Shown here one piece after another: positions 17,159-27,794 of a DNA stretch of 64,000 nt. The position numbers and the translations under genes are program-made. Position 1 is the stretch's first letter. The number at the start of each line of letters is the position of its first letter. The stretch spans positions 20,934 through 84,933 of the forward strand of contig NZ_JACIGE010000015.1 in assembly GCF_014197755.1 (NCBI RefSeq). The letters run 5' to 3'. Source of the DNA: Rhodocyclus tenuis (lineage in GTDB: Bacteria > Pseudomonadota > Gammaproteobacteria > Burkholderiales > Rhodocyclaceae). The notes under the pieces are model-generated. The model was not told where the DNA came from and searched no databases. It saw only the letters and a list, made by a program, of their open reading frames with translations.

Positions 17159-18853
17159 ATGGACAACCGTCGCCTGATTCTGCTCTTCGTCTTCTTCTTC
17201 TCGCTGGTCATGCTGTGGGATGCGTGGACGAAGCAACATCAACCGCAGCCGCCCGCCAGCGTTTCCGCGCCTGTCGATCCGGTCGCCGCCGCCGCGCCGC
17301 AACCGTCGGCCAGCCTGCAGCGTGCCGCCTCCGAAGCGGCCAAGGCCGCCACTGCACCAGAGGTCGCGCCGGTGAAGGCGGAGACAGTCAGCATCAAGAC
17401 CGACCTGTTCACCGCCGAAATTTCCACGCTCGGTGGCGACATCGTCAGCCTCGAGCTCAACCGCTACAAGTCGGTCGAGGATAAGACGCAGACCTTCGCG
17501 CTGTTCGGCAGCAAGCACCACTACGCCGCGCAGAGCGGCCTGATCGGCGACGGCCTGCCGACGCACAAGTCGCTGTACGCGGTCGCTGCCGGTGCGCGCG
17601 AACTCGCCGACGGTGCCGATACGCTGCAACTGCGCCTGGAAGCGCCGGCGGTCGATGGCGTCAAGGTGGCGCGTATCTACACCTTCCACCGCAACAGCTA
17701 TCTGATCGACGTCGCTTTCGAAGTCGACAACGGCAGCGCGAAGACGCTGGCGCCGCACGCCTATTACCAGTTGCAGCGCGACGGCACGGTGCCCGAGGGC
17801 GAGAGCTCGATGGTGTCGACCTTCACCGGTCCGGCGGTCTATACGGCGACCGAGAAGTTCCAGAAGGTCGCTTTCTCCGACATCGACAAGAGCAAGGCCA
17901 AGTTCAACGCCAACGCCGACAACGGCTGGCTGGCGATGGTGCAGCACTATTTCGTCGCCGCCTACCTGCCGACCACGGGCGTGCCGCGCGAGTACTTCAT
18001 GCGCAAGGTCGAAGGTACTGGCGAGCCGGTCTATGCCAGCGGCCTGATCCTGCCGGTTGCTGCGGCAGCACCGGGCAGCAAGACGCAGATTTCGACGCCG
18101 CTCTACGCCGGCCCGCAAATCCAGAAAACCCTCGAACAGCTGGCGCAACCCGTCGCCAGTGGCGGTGTCGGCGCCGAAGGCCTGCCGCTGGTGGTCGATT
18201 ACGGCTGGCTGACGATCCTCGCCGCGCCGATCTTCTGGTGTCTGGAAGCAATCCACGGCCTCGTCGGCAACTGGGGCTGGGCGATCATCCTGCTCACCAT
18301 CGCCATCAAGGCGCTGTTCTTCCCGCTTTCCGCCGCCAGCTACAAGTCGATGGCCAAGATGCGCTCCGTCGGCCCGCGCCTGCAGGCGATCAAGGAACGC
18401 TGCGGCGACGACAAGCAGCGCCTGAACAAGGAAATGATGGAGCTTTACAAGCGCGAGAAGATCAATCCGCTCGGCGGCTGCCTGCCGGTGCTGGTGCAGA
18501 TCCCGGTGTTCATCGCGCTGTACTGGGCATTGCTCGGCGCCGTCGAGATGCGCGACGCACCCTGGGCGCTGTGGATCACCGATCTGTCGTCGGTCGACCC
18601 CTACTACGTGCTGCCGGTGATCATGGTTGTCACCATGCTCATCCAGACCAAGCTCAACCCGACGCCGCCGGACCCGATGCAGGCCAAGGTGATGATGGCC
18701 ATGCCCTTCATCTTCGGCGGCATGTTCTTCTTCTTCCCGTCGGGCCTGGTGCTCTACTGGGTGGTGAACAACATCCTGTCGATCGCCCAGCAATGGAAGA
18801 TCACCCGTGACATCGAAGCGGGCGGCAAGGCGGCCAACGACGCCAAGGCCTGA
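17159..18853 (+). CDS. yidC: Membrane protein insertase YidC
   Basis: A 564-residue insertase of the inner membrane. It starts [23 protein letters not shown], a transmembrane anchor. A large periplasmic domain (about 60-340) and the conserved five-helix core follow, from about residue 350 on ([55 protein letters not shown]). It works with SecYEG or alone. The stop overlaps the mnmE start by one base. Confidence 0.97.
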   Translation: MDNRRLILLFVFFFSLVMLWDAWTKQHQPQPPASVSAPVDPVAAAAPQPSASLQRAASEAAKAATAPEVAPVKAETVSIKTDLFTAEISTLGGDIVSLELNRYKSVEDKTQTFALFGSKHHYAAQSGLIGDGLPTHKSLYAVAAGARELADGADTLQLRLEAPAVDGVKVARIYTFHRNSYLIDVAFEVDNGSAKTLAPHAYYQLQRDGTVPEGESSMVSTFTGPAVYTATEKFQKVAFSDIDKSKAKFNANADNGWLAMVQHYFVAAYLPTTGVPREYFMRKVEGTGEPVYASGLILPVAAAAPGSKTQISTPLYAGPQIQKTLEQLAQPVASGGVGAEGLPLVVDYGWLTILAAPIFWCLEAIHGLVGNWGWAIILLTIAIKALFFPLSAASYKSMAKMRSVGPRLQAIKERCGDDKQRLNKEMMELYKREKINPLGGCLPVLVQIPVFIALYWALLGAVEMRDAPWALWITDLSSVDPYYVLPVIMVVTMLIQTKLNPTPPDPMQAKVMMAMPFIFGGMFFFFPSGLVLYWVVNNILSIAQQWKITRDIEAGGKAANDAKA

Positions 18854-20262
18854 TGAGCACAACGCCGGCGTCGCCTGAGCACGGGGCGCCGGTGAAGCGC
18901 GCTGCCGACACCATCGCCGCCATCGCCACCGCGCCGGGGCGCGGCGGCATCGGCGTGGTGCGCGTCTCCGGCAGCAATCTCGGCTCCCTGGCACTGGCGC
19001 TCGCCGGTAGCGATCCCGTCGCGCGCCGGGCGACACTCGCGACCATCCGCGCCGCCGACGGCAGCGCCATCGACAGCGCGCTCGTCCTCTACTTCCCGGC
19101 GCCGGCGTCATTCACCGGCGATGACGTGATCGAGATCCACGGCCACGGCGGGCCGGTCGTGCTGCAACTGGTGCTCGGCCGCTGCCTTGAACTCGGCGCG
19201 CGTCTGGCCGAGCCCGGCGAATTCACCCGCCGCGCCTTCGAAAACGGCAAGATCGATCTGGCGCAGGCCGAAGCCGTCGCCGACCTGATCGACGCCGCCA
19301 CCGCCTCCGCGGCGAAGAGCGCGATGCGCTCGCTGCAGGGCGAGTTCTCTCAGGAAATACATCGGCTGGTCGATGAACTCACCGAACTGCGCGCGCTCAC
19401 CGAAGCGACGCTCGACTTTCCCGACGAGGAAATCGACTTCCTGCAGGCGGCCGACGCCTTCGGCCGTCTCGATCGCCTGCGCCAAAGACTCGCCAGCGTT
19501 TTTGCGCGCGCGCAGCAGGGGCGACTGCTGCAGGGCGGCATCGCCGTCGTCCTCATCGGCCAGCCCAACGTCGGCAAATCGAGTCTGCTCAACCGGCTGG
19601 CCGGCGATGATCTGGCCATTGTCACGCCGATCGCCGGCACGACGCGCGACGCGGTCAGAAGCAGCCTGCAGATCGAGGGCGTGCCGCTACACGTCATCGA
19701 CACTGCCGGCCTGCGCGAAACCAGCGACGAAGTCGAGCGCATCGGTATCGAGCGCAGCTGGCGCGAAATCGAACGCGCCGATCTGGCCGTGCTTCTGGTC
19801 GACGCCCAGCACGGCATCGGCGAAGCAGAGCGCGCGATCCTCGCACGCCTGCCGGCATCGCTGCCGCGTCTGTTCGTCTTCAACAAGATCGACCTGACCG
19901 GACTTCCCGCCGGCCGCGCGGTGCTGCCCGCGTCGGTTCCTGGCGCCGATCTGGCCGCGGCTGGCACCTGCCTGCAGTTGTCGGCGAAGAGTGGCGAGGG
20001 CATCGAACTGCTGCGCGCCGAACTGCTGCGCCTCGCCGGCTGGCAGTCCGGCGACGATGTCTTCATCGCCCGCGAGCGTCATCTCGGCGCCTTGCGCGAA
20101 GCGGCCGCGCACATCGACGCGGCGCAGGCGGAAACACAACGCCTAGAGCTCTTCGCCGAGGAACTGCGCCTCGCCCAGCGCGCACTCGGCAGCATCACCG
20201 GCGAAGTCAGCGCCGACGAGCTGCTTGGCGAAATCTTCGGGCGCTTCTGCATCGGCAAATGA
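18853..20262 (+). CDS. mnmE: tRNA modification GTPase MnmE
   Basis: This 469-residue GTPase, with MnmG, makes 5-carboxymethylaminomethyl uridine at the tRNA wobble position. The N-terminal folate-binding domain begins with the [19 protein letters not shown] signature. The G domain has [12 protein letters not shown] (G1), DTAGLRET (G3) and NKID (G4), and the C-terminus ends in the catalytic FCIGK motif. The start at 18853 overlaps the yidC stop (ATGATG context), showing translational coupling. Its partner mnmG is 11 kb downstream. Confidence 0.97.
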   Translation: MSTTPASPEHGAPVKRAADTIAAIATAPGRGGIGVVRVSGSNLGSLALALAGSDPVARRATLATIRAADGSAIDSALVLYFPAPASFTGDDVIEIHGHGGPVVLQLVLGRCLELGARLAEPGEFTRRAFENGKIDLAQAEAVADLIDAATASAAKSAMRSLQGEFSQEIHRLVDELTELRALTEATLDFPDEEIDFLQAADAFGRLDRLRQRLASVFARAQQGRLLQGGIAVVLIGQPNVGKSSLLNRLAGDDLAIVTPIAGTTRDAVRSSLQIEGVPLHVIDTAGLRETSDEVERIGIERSWREIERADLAVLLVDAQHGIGEAERAILARLPASLPRLFVFNKIDLTGLPAGRAVLPASVPGADLAAAGTCLQLSAKSGEGIELLRAELLRLAGWQSGDDVFIARERHLGALREAAAHIDAAQAETQRLELFAEELRLAQRALGSITGEVSADELLGEIFGRFCIGK

Positions 20263-20396
20263 GCCATTCGCGCTGCCCTGCCCAGCGCGTGGTCATGACG
20301 AAAAAATAACTGTGCAGCGAAAGAGCATGCGTCACACCGACGGCCTTCGGTGATAATTGGCAAACCTTTGTCGACCGACCGTGTTGCAAAGCGCCA

Positions 20397-23390
20397 ATGT
20401 CGAAAACGATCTTCCCGGAAAACACTGCCCTGCCCAGCGCGCAGCCCTCGCTCTGCGCGGACCTGCGCTCGCCTTTCAGGCCGGATGTCGGGCAAGCCCG
20501 GCAGGTGGTGCTTGATCTTCAGCAGCAACAGAAAAACATTGAAGACCTGTTCGACGCGCTGCCGGACATGGTCTTCGTTGCCAGCTTCGACGGGACGATC
20601 CTGCATCACAACGCCGCGGTCGCCGGAACTCTCGGTTATCCGCCAAACGGCCTGATCGGTCAGCCCCTGGCCTCGGCACATCCGCCGGAACTGCTTACCG
20701 AAGCCAGGCACATCCTCCTCGGTGCCATCGCCGGTGAAACGCAATTCAGCACGCTGCCCTTGCTCAGTGCCGACGGGCAGCGCATCGACGCCGAAACGCG
20801 CGTCGTCCGCGGCCGCTGGAACGGCCAGCCAGCACTGATCGGCGTTACGCGCAACACCCGCGAACGGACGCTCGCCGAAGAGGCGCTGCGCCATTCGGAA
20901 CAACGATTCCGGCAGGTATTTGCCATTGCGCCGGTGGCCACCGCGCTGAGCCGGATCGCCGACGGCCGCTTTCTCGAAGTCAATGAGGCCTACTCTCAGA
21001 TGTTTGGCTGGACGCGCGAGTACATGCTCGCCTCCAACTCGATTGACCTCGGCATCTGGGCTAGTGCCGCGGAACGCAAGCTCTTTGTCGCCAAACTATT
21101 CAGTGAGGGCGGCATCCACGGACACGAATCGTCGATCGTCGACCACTACGGCCGCTCGCGCGAGGTGCTGATCTCGGCAACGCTGGCCGACATTGACGGC
21201 GAGCCCTGCGTACTGTCGATGCTGCACGATCAGACCGAGCGGCAGCGTGCCCAGGCCGAAGCCTGGGCCGCGCGCGAACTGGTACGTGAAGTCACCGATG
21301 CGTTGCCGGTGGCAGTCTATCGCTACTGCTTCGAGAACGAGCACTACCGCTTGCTGTTCTGCAACCGGACGCTGCACGATCTGTGCGGCGTCACGCCCGA
21401 GCAGGCCAAAACCGACCCGGCGCTGGTCCTCGCCCGCATCCACGCCGACGATTTGCTGCCTTTTCGCGATGGTCAGCGGGCGGCGTGGCGGGCGAAAGTG
21501 CCTTTCAGCATGGAACTGCGGGTCATCGCGACGGATCGATCCGAGCGCTGGCTGCACGTCCATTCAGAACCGATGTCGCTGCCCGACGGCGGCTACGTCT
21601 ACAACGGTTACGTTCAGGATATCAGCGAGAACCGTCGCGCTGCCGACGCCATGCGGCTGGCTGCCGGCGTTTTCGAGCATGCGCACGAAGGCATTCTGAT
21701 CAGCGACGACGCCGGCATCGTCATCGACGTCAACCGCACATTCATCGAGCTTTCCGGCTATGCACGCGACGAGGTCATTGGTCGCAACGCGATTGCGCTG
21801 CAGGGCAGCGAACTGCCGGGCCATGTCGTCAGTGCATTGCGCGCAGCCATCCTCAGCGACGGCCACTGGCGCGGCGAGCTGTGGAGCCGGCGCAAGAATG
21901 GCGAACGCTACGCGCAGCGCGTCACCGTTTCTGCGGTCTTTGCCGGCAATGGCAGCGTCAGCCATTACATCGCCATCTTTTCCGACATCACGCAGGCAAA
22001 ACAGCACCAGAGCCAGCTTGAGCGGATGGCGCACTACGATGCGCTGACGCAGCTACCCAACCGCGTGCTGCTGGCCGACCGCCTGCAGCAGGCGCTCGCC
22101 CATGCACGCCGCTACGGGCGCATGCTCGGGCTTGCCTACCTCGATCTCGACGGCTTCAAACCAATCAACGACCGCTTCGGCCATGAGGCCGGCGACCGCC
22201 TGCTGGTCGAAATTGCGCATCGCCTGCGCGCCAGTCTGCGCGGCGACGATACGGTGGCCCGCCTTGGCGGCGACGAATTCGTGCTCTTGCTCTCCGAGCT
22301 CGCTTCGGCCGACGAGTGCCGCCTCAGTCTGCAGCGTCTGCTTGCGGTTGTCGCCCAGCCCTACCGCATCGGCGACGAGGAATTCAACGTCACTGCCAGT
22401 ATCGGCGTAACGCTGTTCCCGCAGGACGATGCCGATCCCGACACGCTCCTGCGCCACGCCGACCAGTCGATGTACCTGGCCAAGCAGGCCGGCCGCAGCC
22501 GCTATCACCTTTACGACAGCGAACTCGACCGGCGTGCCCGCGCGCGGAACGAAGCAGTCGCGCGCATCCACGAGGCACTGCGCGAGCGCGAGTTCGTCCT
22601 CTATTACCAGCCGAAGGTGGACATGCGCCGCGGCCGCGTCTTTGGCGTCGAAGCGTTGATCCGCTGGCAACATCCAGAACGCGGACTGCTGCTGCCGATC
22701 GAATTCCTGCCGGATATCGAAAACAGCGATTTCGCCAGCACGCTCGGCGCCTGGGTGCTCGAAGAAGCGCTGACGCAGCTTGCGGTCTGGCGCCGCAGCG
22801 GACTCGATCTGTCGGTGAGCGTCAATGTTTCGGCACGCGAGCTCGCCGACGCCAGCTTTCTCGACCGCCTGCAGGAAGCGCTGCAGCGCCACTTCGCCAT
22901 CGACCCGGCTGCACTGGAACTCGAAGTGCTTGAAAACGCAGCACTCGGCGACGTCGGCCACGCGACACGTGTCATTGAGGGCTGCCACAAGCTCGGCGTC
23001 AGGATTGCGCTCGACGATTTCGGTACCGGTTATTCCTCGCTGACCTACTTCCGTCGCCTGCCGGTCGATACGCTGAAGATCGACCGTTCCTTCGTGCGCG
23101 ACATGCTCGTTGATGAAGAGGATCTGGCCATCGTCGAGGGCGTCATCGCGCTGACGCGTGCCTTCCGCCGCAAGGTCGTTGCCGAAGGCGTCGAAACGCC
23201 CGAGCATGGGCTTGCCCTGCTGCATCTCGGCTGCGATTGCGCGCAGGGCTATGGCATCGCGCGACCGATGCCGGCCAGCGCGCTTGCCGACTGGATGGCG
23301 AACTTCCGCCCTGATCCGACCTGGTCGCGCGAAGACCTGTCGCTGGGCAGCCTGTTTTCCGCCAGCGGCAACTCAGCGGCGACGGAATGA
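20397..23390 (+). CDS. Multi-PAS diguanylate cyclase/phosphodiesterase (GGDEF-EAL)
   Basis: A 997-residue cytosolic c-di-GMP enzyme. After an N-terminal segment come several PAS-type sensor domains (about 45-550). A GGDEF domain follows, with an intact GGDEF motif in ARLGGDEFVLLLSEL near residue 624. The EAL domain has intact VEALIRWQHP near 748, DDFGTGYSSLTYFRRLPVDTLKID and EGVET. Both active sites look competent, so synthesis or breakdown of c-di-GMP could dominate depending on signal. No transmembrane segment is visible. It stands alone between mnmE and the Liv locus and is a possible input to the LapD system at the right end of the window. Confidence 0.92.
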   Translation: MSKTIFPENTALPSAQPSLCADLRSPFRPDVGQARQVVLDLQQQQKNIEDLFDALPDMVFVASFDGTILHHNAAVAGTLGYPPNGLIGQPLASAHPPELLTEARHILLGAIAGETQFSTLPLLSADGQRIDAETRVVRGRWNGQPALIGVTRNTRERTLAEEALRHSEQRFRQVFAIAPVATALSRIADGRFLEVNEAYSQMFGWTREYMLASNSIDLGIWASAAERKLFVAKLFSEGGIHGHESSIVDHYGRSREVLISATLADIDGEPCVLSMLHDQTERQRAQAEAWAARELVREVTDALPVAVYRYCFENEHYRLLFCNRTLHDLCGVTPEQAKTDPALVLARIHADDLLPFRDGQRAAWRAKVPFSMELRVIATDRSERWLHVHSEPMSLPDGGYVYNGYVQDISENRRAADAMRLAAGVFEHAHEGILISDDAGIVIDVNRTFIELSGYARDEVIGRNAIALQGSELPGHVVSALRAAILSDGHWRGELWSRRKNGERYAQRVTVSAVFAGNGSVSHYIAIFSDITQAKQHQSQLERMAHYDALTQLPNRVLLADRLQQALAHARRYGRMLGLAYLDLDGFKPINDRFGHEAGDRLLVEIAHRLRASLRGDDTVARLGGDEFVLLLSELASADECRLSLQRLLAVVAQPYRIGDEEFNVTASIGVTLFPQDDADPDTLLRHADQSMYLAKQAGRSRYHLYDSELDRRARARNEAVARIHEALREREFVLYYQPKVDMRRGRVFGVEALIRWQHPERGLLLPIEFLPDIENSDFASTLGAWVLEEALTQLAVWRRSGLDLSVSVNVSARELADASFLDRLQEALQRHFAIDPAALELEVLENAALGDVGHATRVIEGCHKLGVRIALDDFGTGYSSLTYFRRLPVDTLKIDRSFVRDMLVDEEDLAIVEGVIALTRAFRRKVVAEGVETPEHGLALLHLGCDCAQGYGIARPMPASALADWMANFRPDPTWSREDLSLGSLFSASGNSAATE

Positions 23391-23927
23391 GCCTTCTCCG
23401 CTGCTGCTTGCGCTCGCTCCGTCAGCTTTCTGCGCCGGTTTCAACGACGCCGTCGTCGTCAGCGCGCTGATCGTCAAATTCAGCCGCGACACCTGGCTGC
23501 ACGTGGTTTTCTGAGCAGTTGCCGAAGCCGCGGCCAGGGTCGGCAAAGCTGTGGACAAGTGGCCGCAAATGCTGTGCACGGGAAGTGGATAAGCCGGCGA
23601 ATGCTAAGCTGTGGATAAGTTGTCCAAAACTGTCCACAAGCGCATACAGGGCTTCTACAGCTGCGAAATAGTATTGCAACCTATTGTATAAAATACTTTT
23701 TTTAAACTTGTCCACAGACTTGCGTCGACTATTGTCTTTATCTTCTTTTAATTCATTCAACTTCAAGAACAAAAACCTCTACTCGCCAACTTGGCCACGC
23801 ATCAAGCAAAGCGCACCGCGCCTTGCTCGCTCGTCATGCAGCAAGCACAATACGTCCACGCCCCGGCGCCTTGACGACGCCGGGGCGTTCCCTATCTGAC
23901 AGAAACGCAAAAAAATCGGAGGAGACA
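23391..23927. other. Intergenic region with a DnaA-box cluster and AT-rich DNA
   Basis: No gene is supported in these 537 bp. Between 23550 and 23716 are one perfect DnaA box on the minus strand (TGTGGATAA at 23610-23618) and near-matches at 23550-23558, 23584-23592, 23620-23628, 23630-23638 and 23708-23716. They flank an AT-rich stretch at 23664-23707, and another follows at 23730-23775. The pattern resembles an origin or a DnaA-titration locus (see findings). Confidence 0.6.
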
Positions 23928-25073
23928 ATGAAGTTCAAGCTCGCCCTCGCCGGCTTCGTCGCCAGCGCGCTGGCATCGGTCGCGCATGCCGACATCAATG
24001 TCGGCGTCACCCTGTCGGCAACCGGCCCGGCGGCCTCGCTCGGCATTCCCGAAAAGAACACGATTCCGCTGCTGCCGACGACGATCGGCGGGCAGAAGGT
24101 GAACTACATCGTCCTCGACGACGCTTCCGACACGACGACGGCGGTGAAGAACGCGCGCAAGCTGATTGCCGAAAACAAGGTTGACCTGATCATCGGTTCA
24201 ACCACTTCGCCCAATTCGCTGGCGATGATCGACGTAGCTGCCGAGGCCGAGACGCCGATGATCGCCATGGCGGCATCGGCGCGCATTGTCGAACCGATGG
24301 ACGACAAGCGTTTCTGGGTGTTCAAGACGCCGCAGAACGATGCGCAGATGTCGACTGCCATCGTCGAGAGCATGACCAGCAACAAGGTGCAAACGGTGGC
24401 CTATGTCGGTTTTGCCGACGCCTACGGCGAGGGCTGGTGGTCCGAGTTCTCGAAGATTGCCGAAGCGCGCAAGCTGCGTCTTGTCGCCAACGAGCGCTAC
24501 AATCGCACCGACACTTCGGTCACCGGCCAGGTACTGAAGGTGCTCGCTGCCAAACCCGACGCCGTTCTCATCGGCGGTGCCGGCACGCCGGCGGCCTTGC
24601 CGCAGAAATCGCTGCGTGAAAAGGGCTACAAGGGACTGATCTACCAGACGCACGGCGTCGCCAACGCCGATTTCCTGCGCGTCTGCGGCAAGGACTGTGA
24701 GGGCACGCTGCTGCCAACCGGTCCGGTTCTCGTTGCTGACCAGTTGCCGGTGGACAACCCCGTGCGCAAGTCGGCGCTCGATTACGTCGCGAAGTACGAA
24801 GCCGCCAACGGCAAGGGCAGCGTCTCCTCCTTCGGTGGCTACGCCTGGGACGCCGGCCAGTTGCTCGCCGCCGCCGCGCCGGTGGCGCTGAAAAAAGCGC
24901 AACCAGGCAGCCGCGAATTCCGCCGGGCGCTGCGCGATGCGCTCGAAGGCAGCAAGAACGTCGCTGCCTCGCACGGCGTTTTCAACATGAGTCCGCAGGA
25001 TCACCTCGGCTTCGACCAGCGCTCGCGCGTCATGGTGCGCATCGAGGGCGGCACCTGGAAACTGGTGCACTGA
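23928..25073 (+). CDS. Liv-type ABC transporter substrate-binding protein, copy 1
   Basis: A 381-residue periplasmic-binding protein of the HAAT/LivJ family. It has a cleavable signal peptide (MKFKLALAGFVASALASVAHA, mature start near DINVGVTLSATGPAASLG) and the type I receptor fold. The start at 23928 follows a strong GGAGGAG site. It contains VCGKDCEG, a cysteine pair shared with copy 2 but not copy 3. It is the first of three tandem paralogues that feed the permease/ATPase genes downstream. The substrate may be branched-chain amino acids, amides or aromatic acids and cannot be fixed by eye. Confidence 0.9.
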   Translation: MKFKLALAGFVASALASVAHADINVGVTLSATGPAASLGIPEKNTIPLLPTTIGGQKVNYIVLDDASDTTTAVKNARKLIAENKVDLIIGSTTSPNSLAMIDVAAEAETPMIAMAASARIVEPMDDKRFWVFKTPQNDAQMSTAIVESMTSNKVQTVAYVGFADAYGEGWWSEFSKIAEARKLRLVANERYNRTDTSVTGQVLKVLAAKPDAVLIGGAGTPAALPQKSLREKGYKGLIYQTHGVANADFLRVCGKDCEGTLLPTGPVLVADQLPVDNPVRKSALDYVAKYEAANGKGSVSSFGGYAWDAGQLLAAAAPVALKKAQPGSREFRRALRDALEGSKNVAASHGVFNMSPQDHLGFDQRSRVMVRIEGGTWKLVH

Positions 25074-25081
25074 ACCACGAT

Positions 25082-25111
25082 GGCGTGCGCCGGCACGGGC
25101 GCACGCCTTTT
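25082..25111 (+). terminator. Rho-independent terminator after binding-protein copy 1
   Basis: A perfect 10-bp stem GGCGTGCGCC / GGCGCACGCC with a 6-nt loop is followed by TTTT. It suggests copy 1 is mainly expressed as its own transcript, giving an excess of binding protein over membrane components. Confidence 0.75.
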
Positions 25112-25156
25112 CCCCCATTAGTCGCCTGATATCCGCAAAAATCCGGGAGTTCGCCC

Positions 25157-26344
25157 ATGCTGCGTTCAGCCTCGCTTCCCCGCCGCCGCAGTCTGCTCGG
25201 CGCTTCAATTTCCGTTCTCGCCGCCGCTTTTGCGCTCGCTTTCGCCGCTCCGGCCAGTGCTGACATCACCGTTGGCGTCACCGTGTCGGCGACCGGCCCG
25301 GCGGCTTCGCTCGGCATTCCGGAAAAGAACACCATCGCCCTGCTGCCGCCGACGATTGCCGGGCAGAAGGTCAATTACATCGTTCTCGACGATGCTTCCG
25401 ACACGACGACGGCGGTGAAGAACGCACGCAAGCTCGTTGCCGAAAGCAAGGTCGACCTGATCATCGGTTCGACGACGACGCCGAATTCTCTGGCGATGAT
25501 CGACGTTGCCGCCGAAACCGAAACACCGATGATCGCCATGGCCGCCGCCGCGCGCATCGTCGAACCGATGGACGACAAGCGCTTCTGGGTCTTCAAGACG
25601 GCACAGAACGACGCGCAGATGGTCACTGCGATCATCGAGAACATGAGCAGCGCCAACGTCCATACGGTCGCCTATATCGGTTTTGCCGACGCCTACGGCG
25701 AGGGCTGGTGGAACGAGTTCTCGAAGATTGCCGAAGTGCGCAAGATCCGCATCGTCGGCAACGAGCGCTACAACCGTACCGACACCTCGGTCACCGGTCA
25801 GGTGCTGAAGGTGCTCGCCGCCAAGCCCGATGCGATCCTGATCGGCGCTGCCGGCACGCCGGCAGCCTTGCCGCAGAAATCGCTGCGCGAAAAGGGTTTC
25901 AAGGGACTGATCTACCAGAGCTCGGGTGTCGCCAACATGGATTTCCTGCGCGTCTGCGGCAAGGACTGTGAAGGAACGCTGTTGCCGTCCGGCCCGATCC
26001 TCGTCGCCGCGCAACTGCCGGACACGGCGCAGAACAAGAAAATGGCGCTCGAATACATCACTCGCTACGAGACGATCCACGGCAAGGGCAACGCTTCAAC
26101 CTTCGGCGGACATGCCTGGGACGCCGGTCAGTTGCTGATCGCTGCAGCACCGGCGGCGCTGAAGAAAGCGCAACCGGGAACGCGCGAATTCCGTCGCGCC
26201 TTGCGCGATGCGCTCGAAGGAACGAAAAATCTGACCGTCTCGCACGGCGTGATCAGCATGAGCGCGCAGGACCACCTCGGTTTCGATCAGCGCGCGCGCG
26301 TCATGGTGCGCATCCACGACGGCGCCTGGCAGCTCGTACGCTAG
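25157..26344 (+). CDS. Liv-type ABC transporter substrate-binding protein, copy 2
   Basis: A 395-residue paralogue of the preceding gene with nearly the same mature sequence over most of its length (for example VTGQVLKVLAAKPDA and GTPAALPQKSLREKG). The signal sequence is different, longer and twin-arginine-like (MLRSASLPRRRSLLGASISVLAAAFALAFAAPASA). Whether the RRR stretch directs Tat export is uncertain. It keeps the VCGKDCEG cysteine pair. CGGGAG precedes the start. A long inverted repeat follows the gene. Confidence 0.9.
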   Translation: MLRSASLPRRRSLLGASISVLAAAFALAFAAPASADITVGVTVSATGPAASLGIPEKNTIALLPPTIAGQKVNYIVLDDASDTTTAVKNARKLVAESKVDLIIGSTTTPNSLAMIDVAAETETPMIAMAAAARIVEPMDDKRFWVFKTAQNDAQMVTAIIENMSSANVHTVAYIGFADAYGEGWWNEFSKIAEVRKIRIVGNERYNRTDTSVTGQVLKVLAAKPDAILIGAAGTPAALPQKSLREKGFKGLIYQSSGVANMDFLRVCGKDCEGTLLPSGPILVAAQLPDTAQNKKMALEYITRYETIHGKGNASTFGGHAWDAGQLLIAAAPAALKKAQPGTREFRRALRDALEGTKNLTVSHGVISMSAQDHLGFDQRARVMVRIHDGAWQLVR

Positions 26345-26371
26345 TTCGTCCGGCGCCGCGGTCATCGCGGC

Positions 26372-26407
26372 GACAGGCTGGCAGCGGGAGCTCGCCGCCA
26401 GCCTGTC
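26372..26407. repeat. Inverted repeat after binding-protein copy 2
   Basis: GACAGGCTGGC (26372-26382) and GCCAGCCTGTC (26397-26407) are exact reverse complements around a 14-nt loop. There is no T-run, so it may act as an mRNA-stabilising 3' stem-loop or an attenuator rather than a full terminator. Confidence 0.7.
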
Positions 26408-26542
26408 TCCTGTTGCAGCGCTGCCACGTTCCAGCGTTGCCGCTGCATTGTTTTCCCGCGCGCTGATTGCAACACGGGTCCCTCCGGCAGCTTTTGGTAT
26501 CATTCGCGGTTTTGCAGTTGCCGGCCGACGGAGGGAATGACG

Positions 26543-27700
26543 ATGAGCAAGCAGATCCAGGCGAAGAAGCTCGTTCTTGCGCTGTGCGCAGCGCTCGCCG
26601 CTGGCGCAGCGGCGGCCGACATCAACGTCGGCGTCACCCTGTCGGCGACCGGCCCGGCGGCTTCGCTCGGCATTCCGGAAAAGAACACCATCGCCTTGCT
26701 GCCGACGACGATCGGCCGGCAGAAGGTCAATTACATCGTTCTCGACGACGCCACCGACACCACGGCGGCGGTGAAGAACATGCGCAAGTTCGTCGCCGAA
26801 AACAAGGTCGATGTGGTGATCGGCTCGACGACGGCACCGAACTCGCTGGCGATGATCGACATCGCCGCCGAGTCGGAAACGCCGATGATTTCAATGGCCG
26901 GCTCGGCGATCGTCGTCGAACCGCTCGACGCCAAACGCCGCTGGGTGTTCAAGTCGGCGCAGAACGACGCGCACATGGCCACCGCCATTGTCGAGCACAT
27001 GCTCGACAGCAAGGTGCAGACGGTCGCCTTCATCGGCTTCGCCGATGCCTACGGCGAAGGCTGGTTCAAGGAATTCGCCAGGATCGCCGAAGCACGCAAG
27101 ATCCGCGTCGTTGCCAGCGAGCGCTATCAGCGCAACGACACCTCGGTCACCGGTCAGGTGCTGAAAACGATCGCCGCCAGGCCCGACGCGGTGCTCATCG
27201 GCGCCGCCGGCACACCGGCCGCGCTGCCGCAGAAAACGCTCAAGGAAAAGGGCTACAAGGGCGCGATCTACCAGACGCACGGCGTTGCCAACAACGAATT
27301 CCTGCGCGTCGGCGGCAAGGATGTCGAGGGCGCGCTGCTGCCGGTGGGGCCGCTGGTCGTCGCCGCGCAACTGCCCGATTCGGCGCCGTCGAAGAAAGTG
27401 GCGCTCGACTACATCGCCAAATACGAGGCGGCCAACGGCAAGGGCAGCGTCTCTTCCTTCGGCGGTCACGCCTGGGATGCCGGCCTGCTGCTCGGCGCCG
27501 CCATTCCGCAGGCGCTGAAGAAAGCCCAGCCGGGCAGCCGCGAATTCCGCGTCGCCCTGCGTGATGCGATCGAAGGCGTGAAGAACCTGCCGGCGGCGCA
27601 CGGCGTCTTCAACCTCAGCGCGCAGGACCATCAGGGCTTCGACCAGCGCGCGCGCGTCATGGCGCGCGTTGAGGGCGGCAAGTGGATTCTCGTCAAGTAA
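26543..27700 (+). CDS. Liv-type ABC transporter substrate-binding protein, copy 3
   Basis: A 385-residue third paralogue with signal peptide MSKQIQAKKLVLALCAALAAGAAAA. The ATG at 26543 lies 8 nt after GGAGG; the in-frame ATG at 26537 is too close to it. Here the VCGKDCEG segment reads VGGKDVEG, so both cysteines are gone, and other positions around the ligand cleft differ. It is nearest to the permease genes, only about 95 bp upstream of livH. Confidence 0.9.
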   Translation: MSKQIQAKKLVLALCAALAAGAAAADINVGVTLSATGPAASLGIPEKNTIALLPTTIGRQKVNYIVLDDATDTTAAVKNMRKFVAENKVDVVIGSTTAPNSLAMIDIAAESETPMISMAGSAIVVEPLDAKRRWVFKSAQNDAHMATAIVEHMLDSKVQTVAFIGFADAYGEGWFKEFARIAEARKIRVVASERYQRNDTSVTGQVLKTIAARPDAVLIGAAGTPAALPQKTLKEKGYKGAIYQTHGVANNEFLRVGGKDVEGALLPVGPLVVAAQLPDSAPSKKVALDYIAKYEAANGKGSVSSFGGHAWDAGLLLGAAIPQALKKAQPGSREFRVALRDAIEGVKNLPAAHGVFNLSAQDHQGFDQRARVMARVEGGKWILVK

Positions 27701-27794
27701 TCGCCGCTCAGGAACCTTCTACGCTGATGCACTTGTCCGCTAGAACGAAGCTTCGCCAGCCGGCATCAAGCGCGACCGCGGAGCGGCAGCGCTG

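Noticed and set aside
17138..19111. Minus-strand reading frame opposite yidC and mnmE (657 codons)
   Set aside because: Arg/Asp/His-rich mirror frame; both sense genes are complete and recognised.
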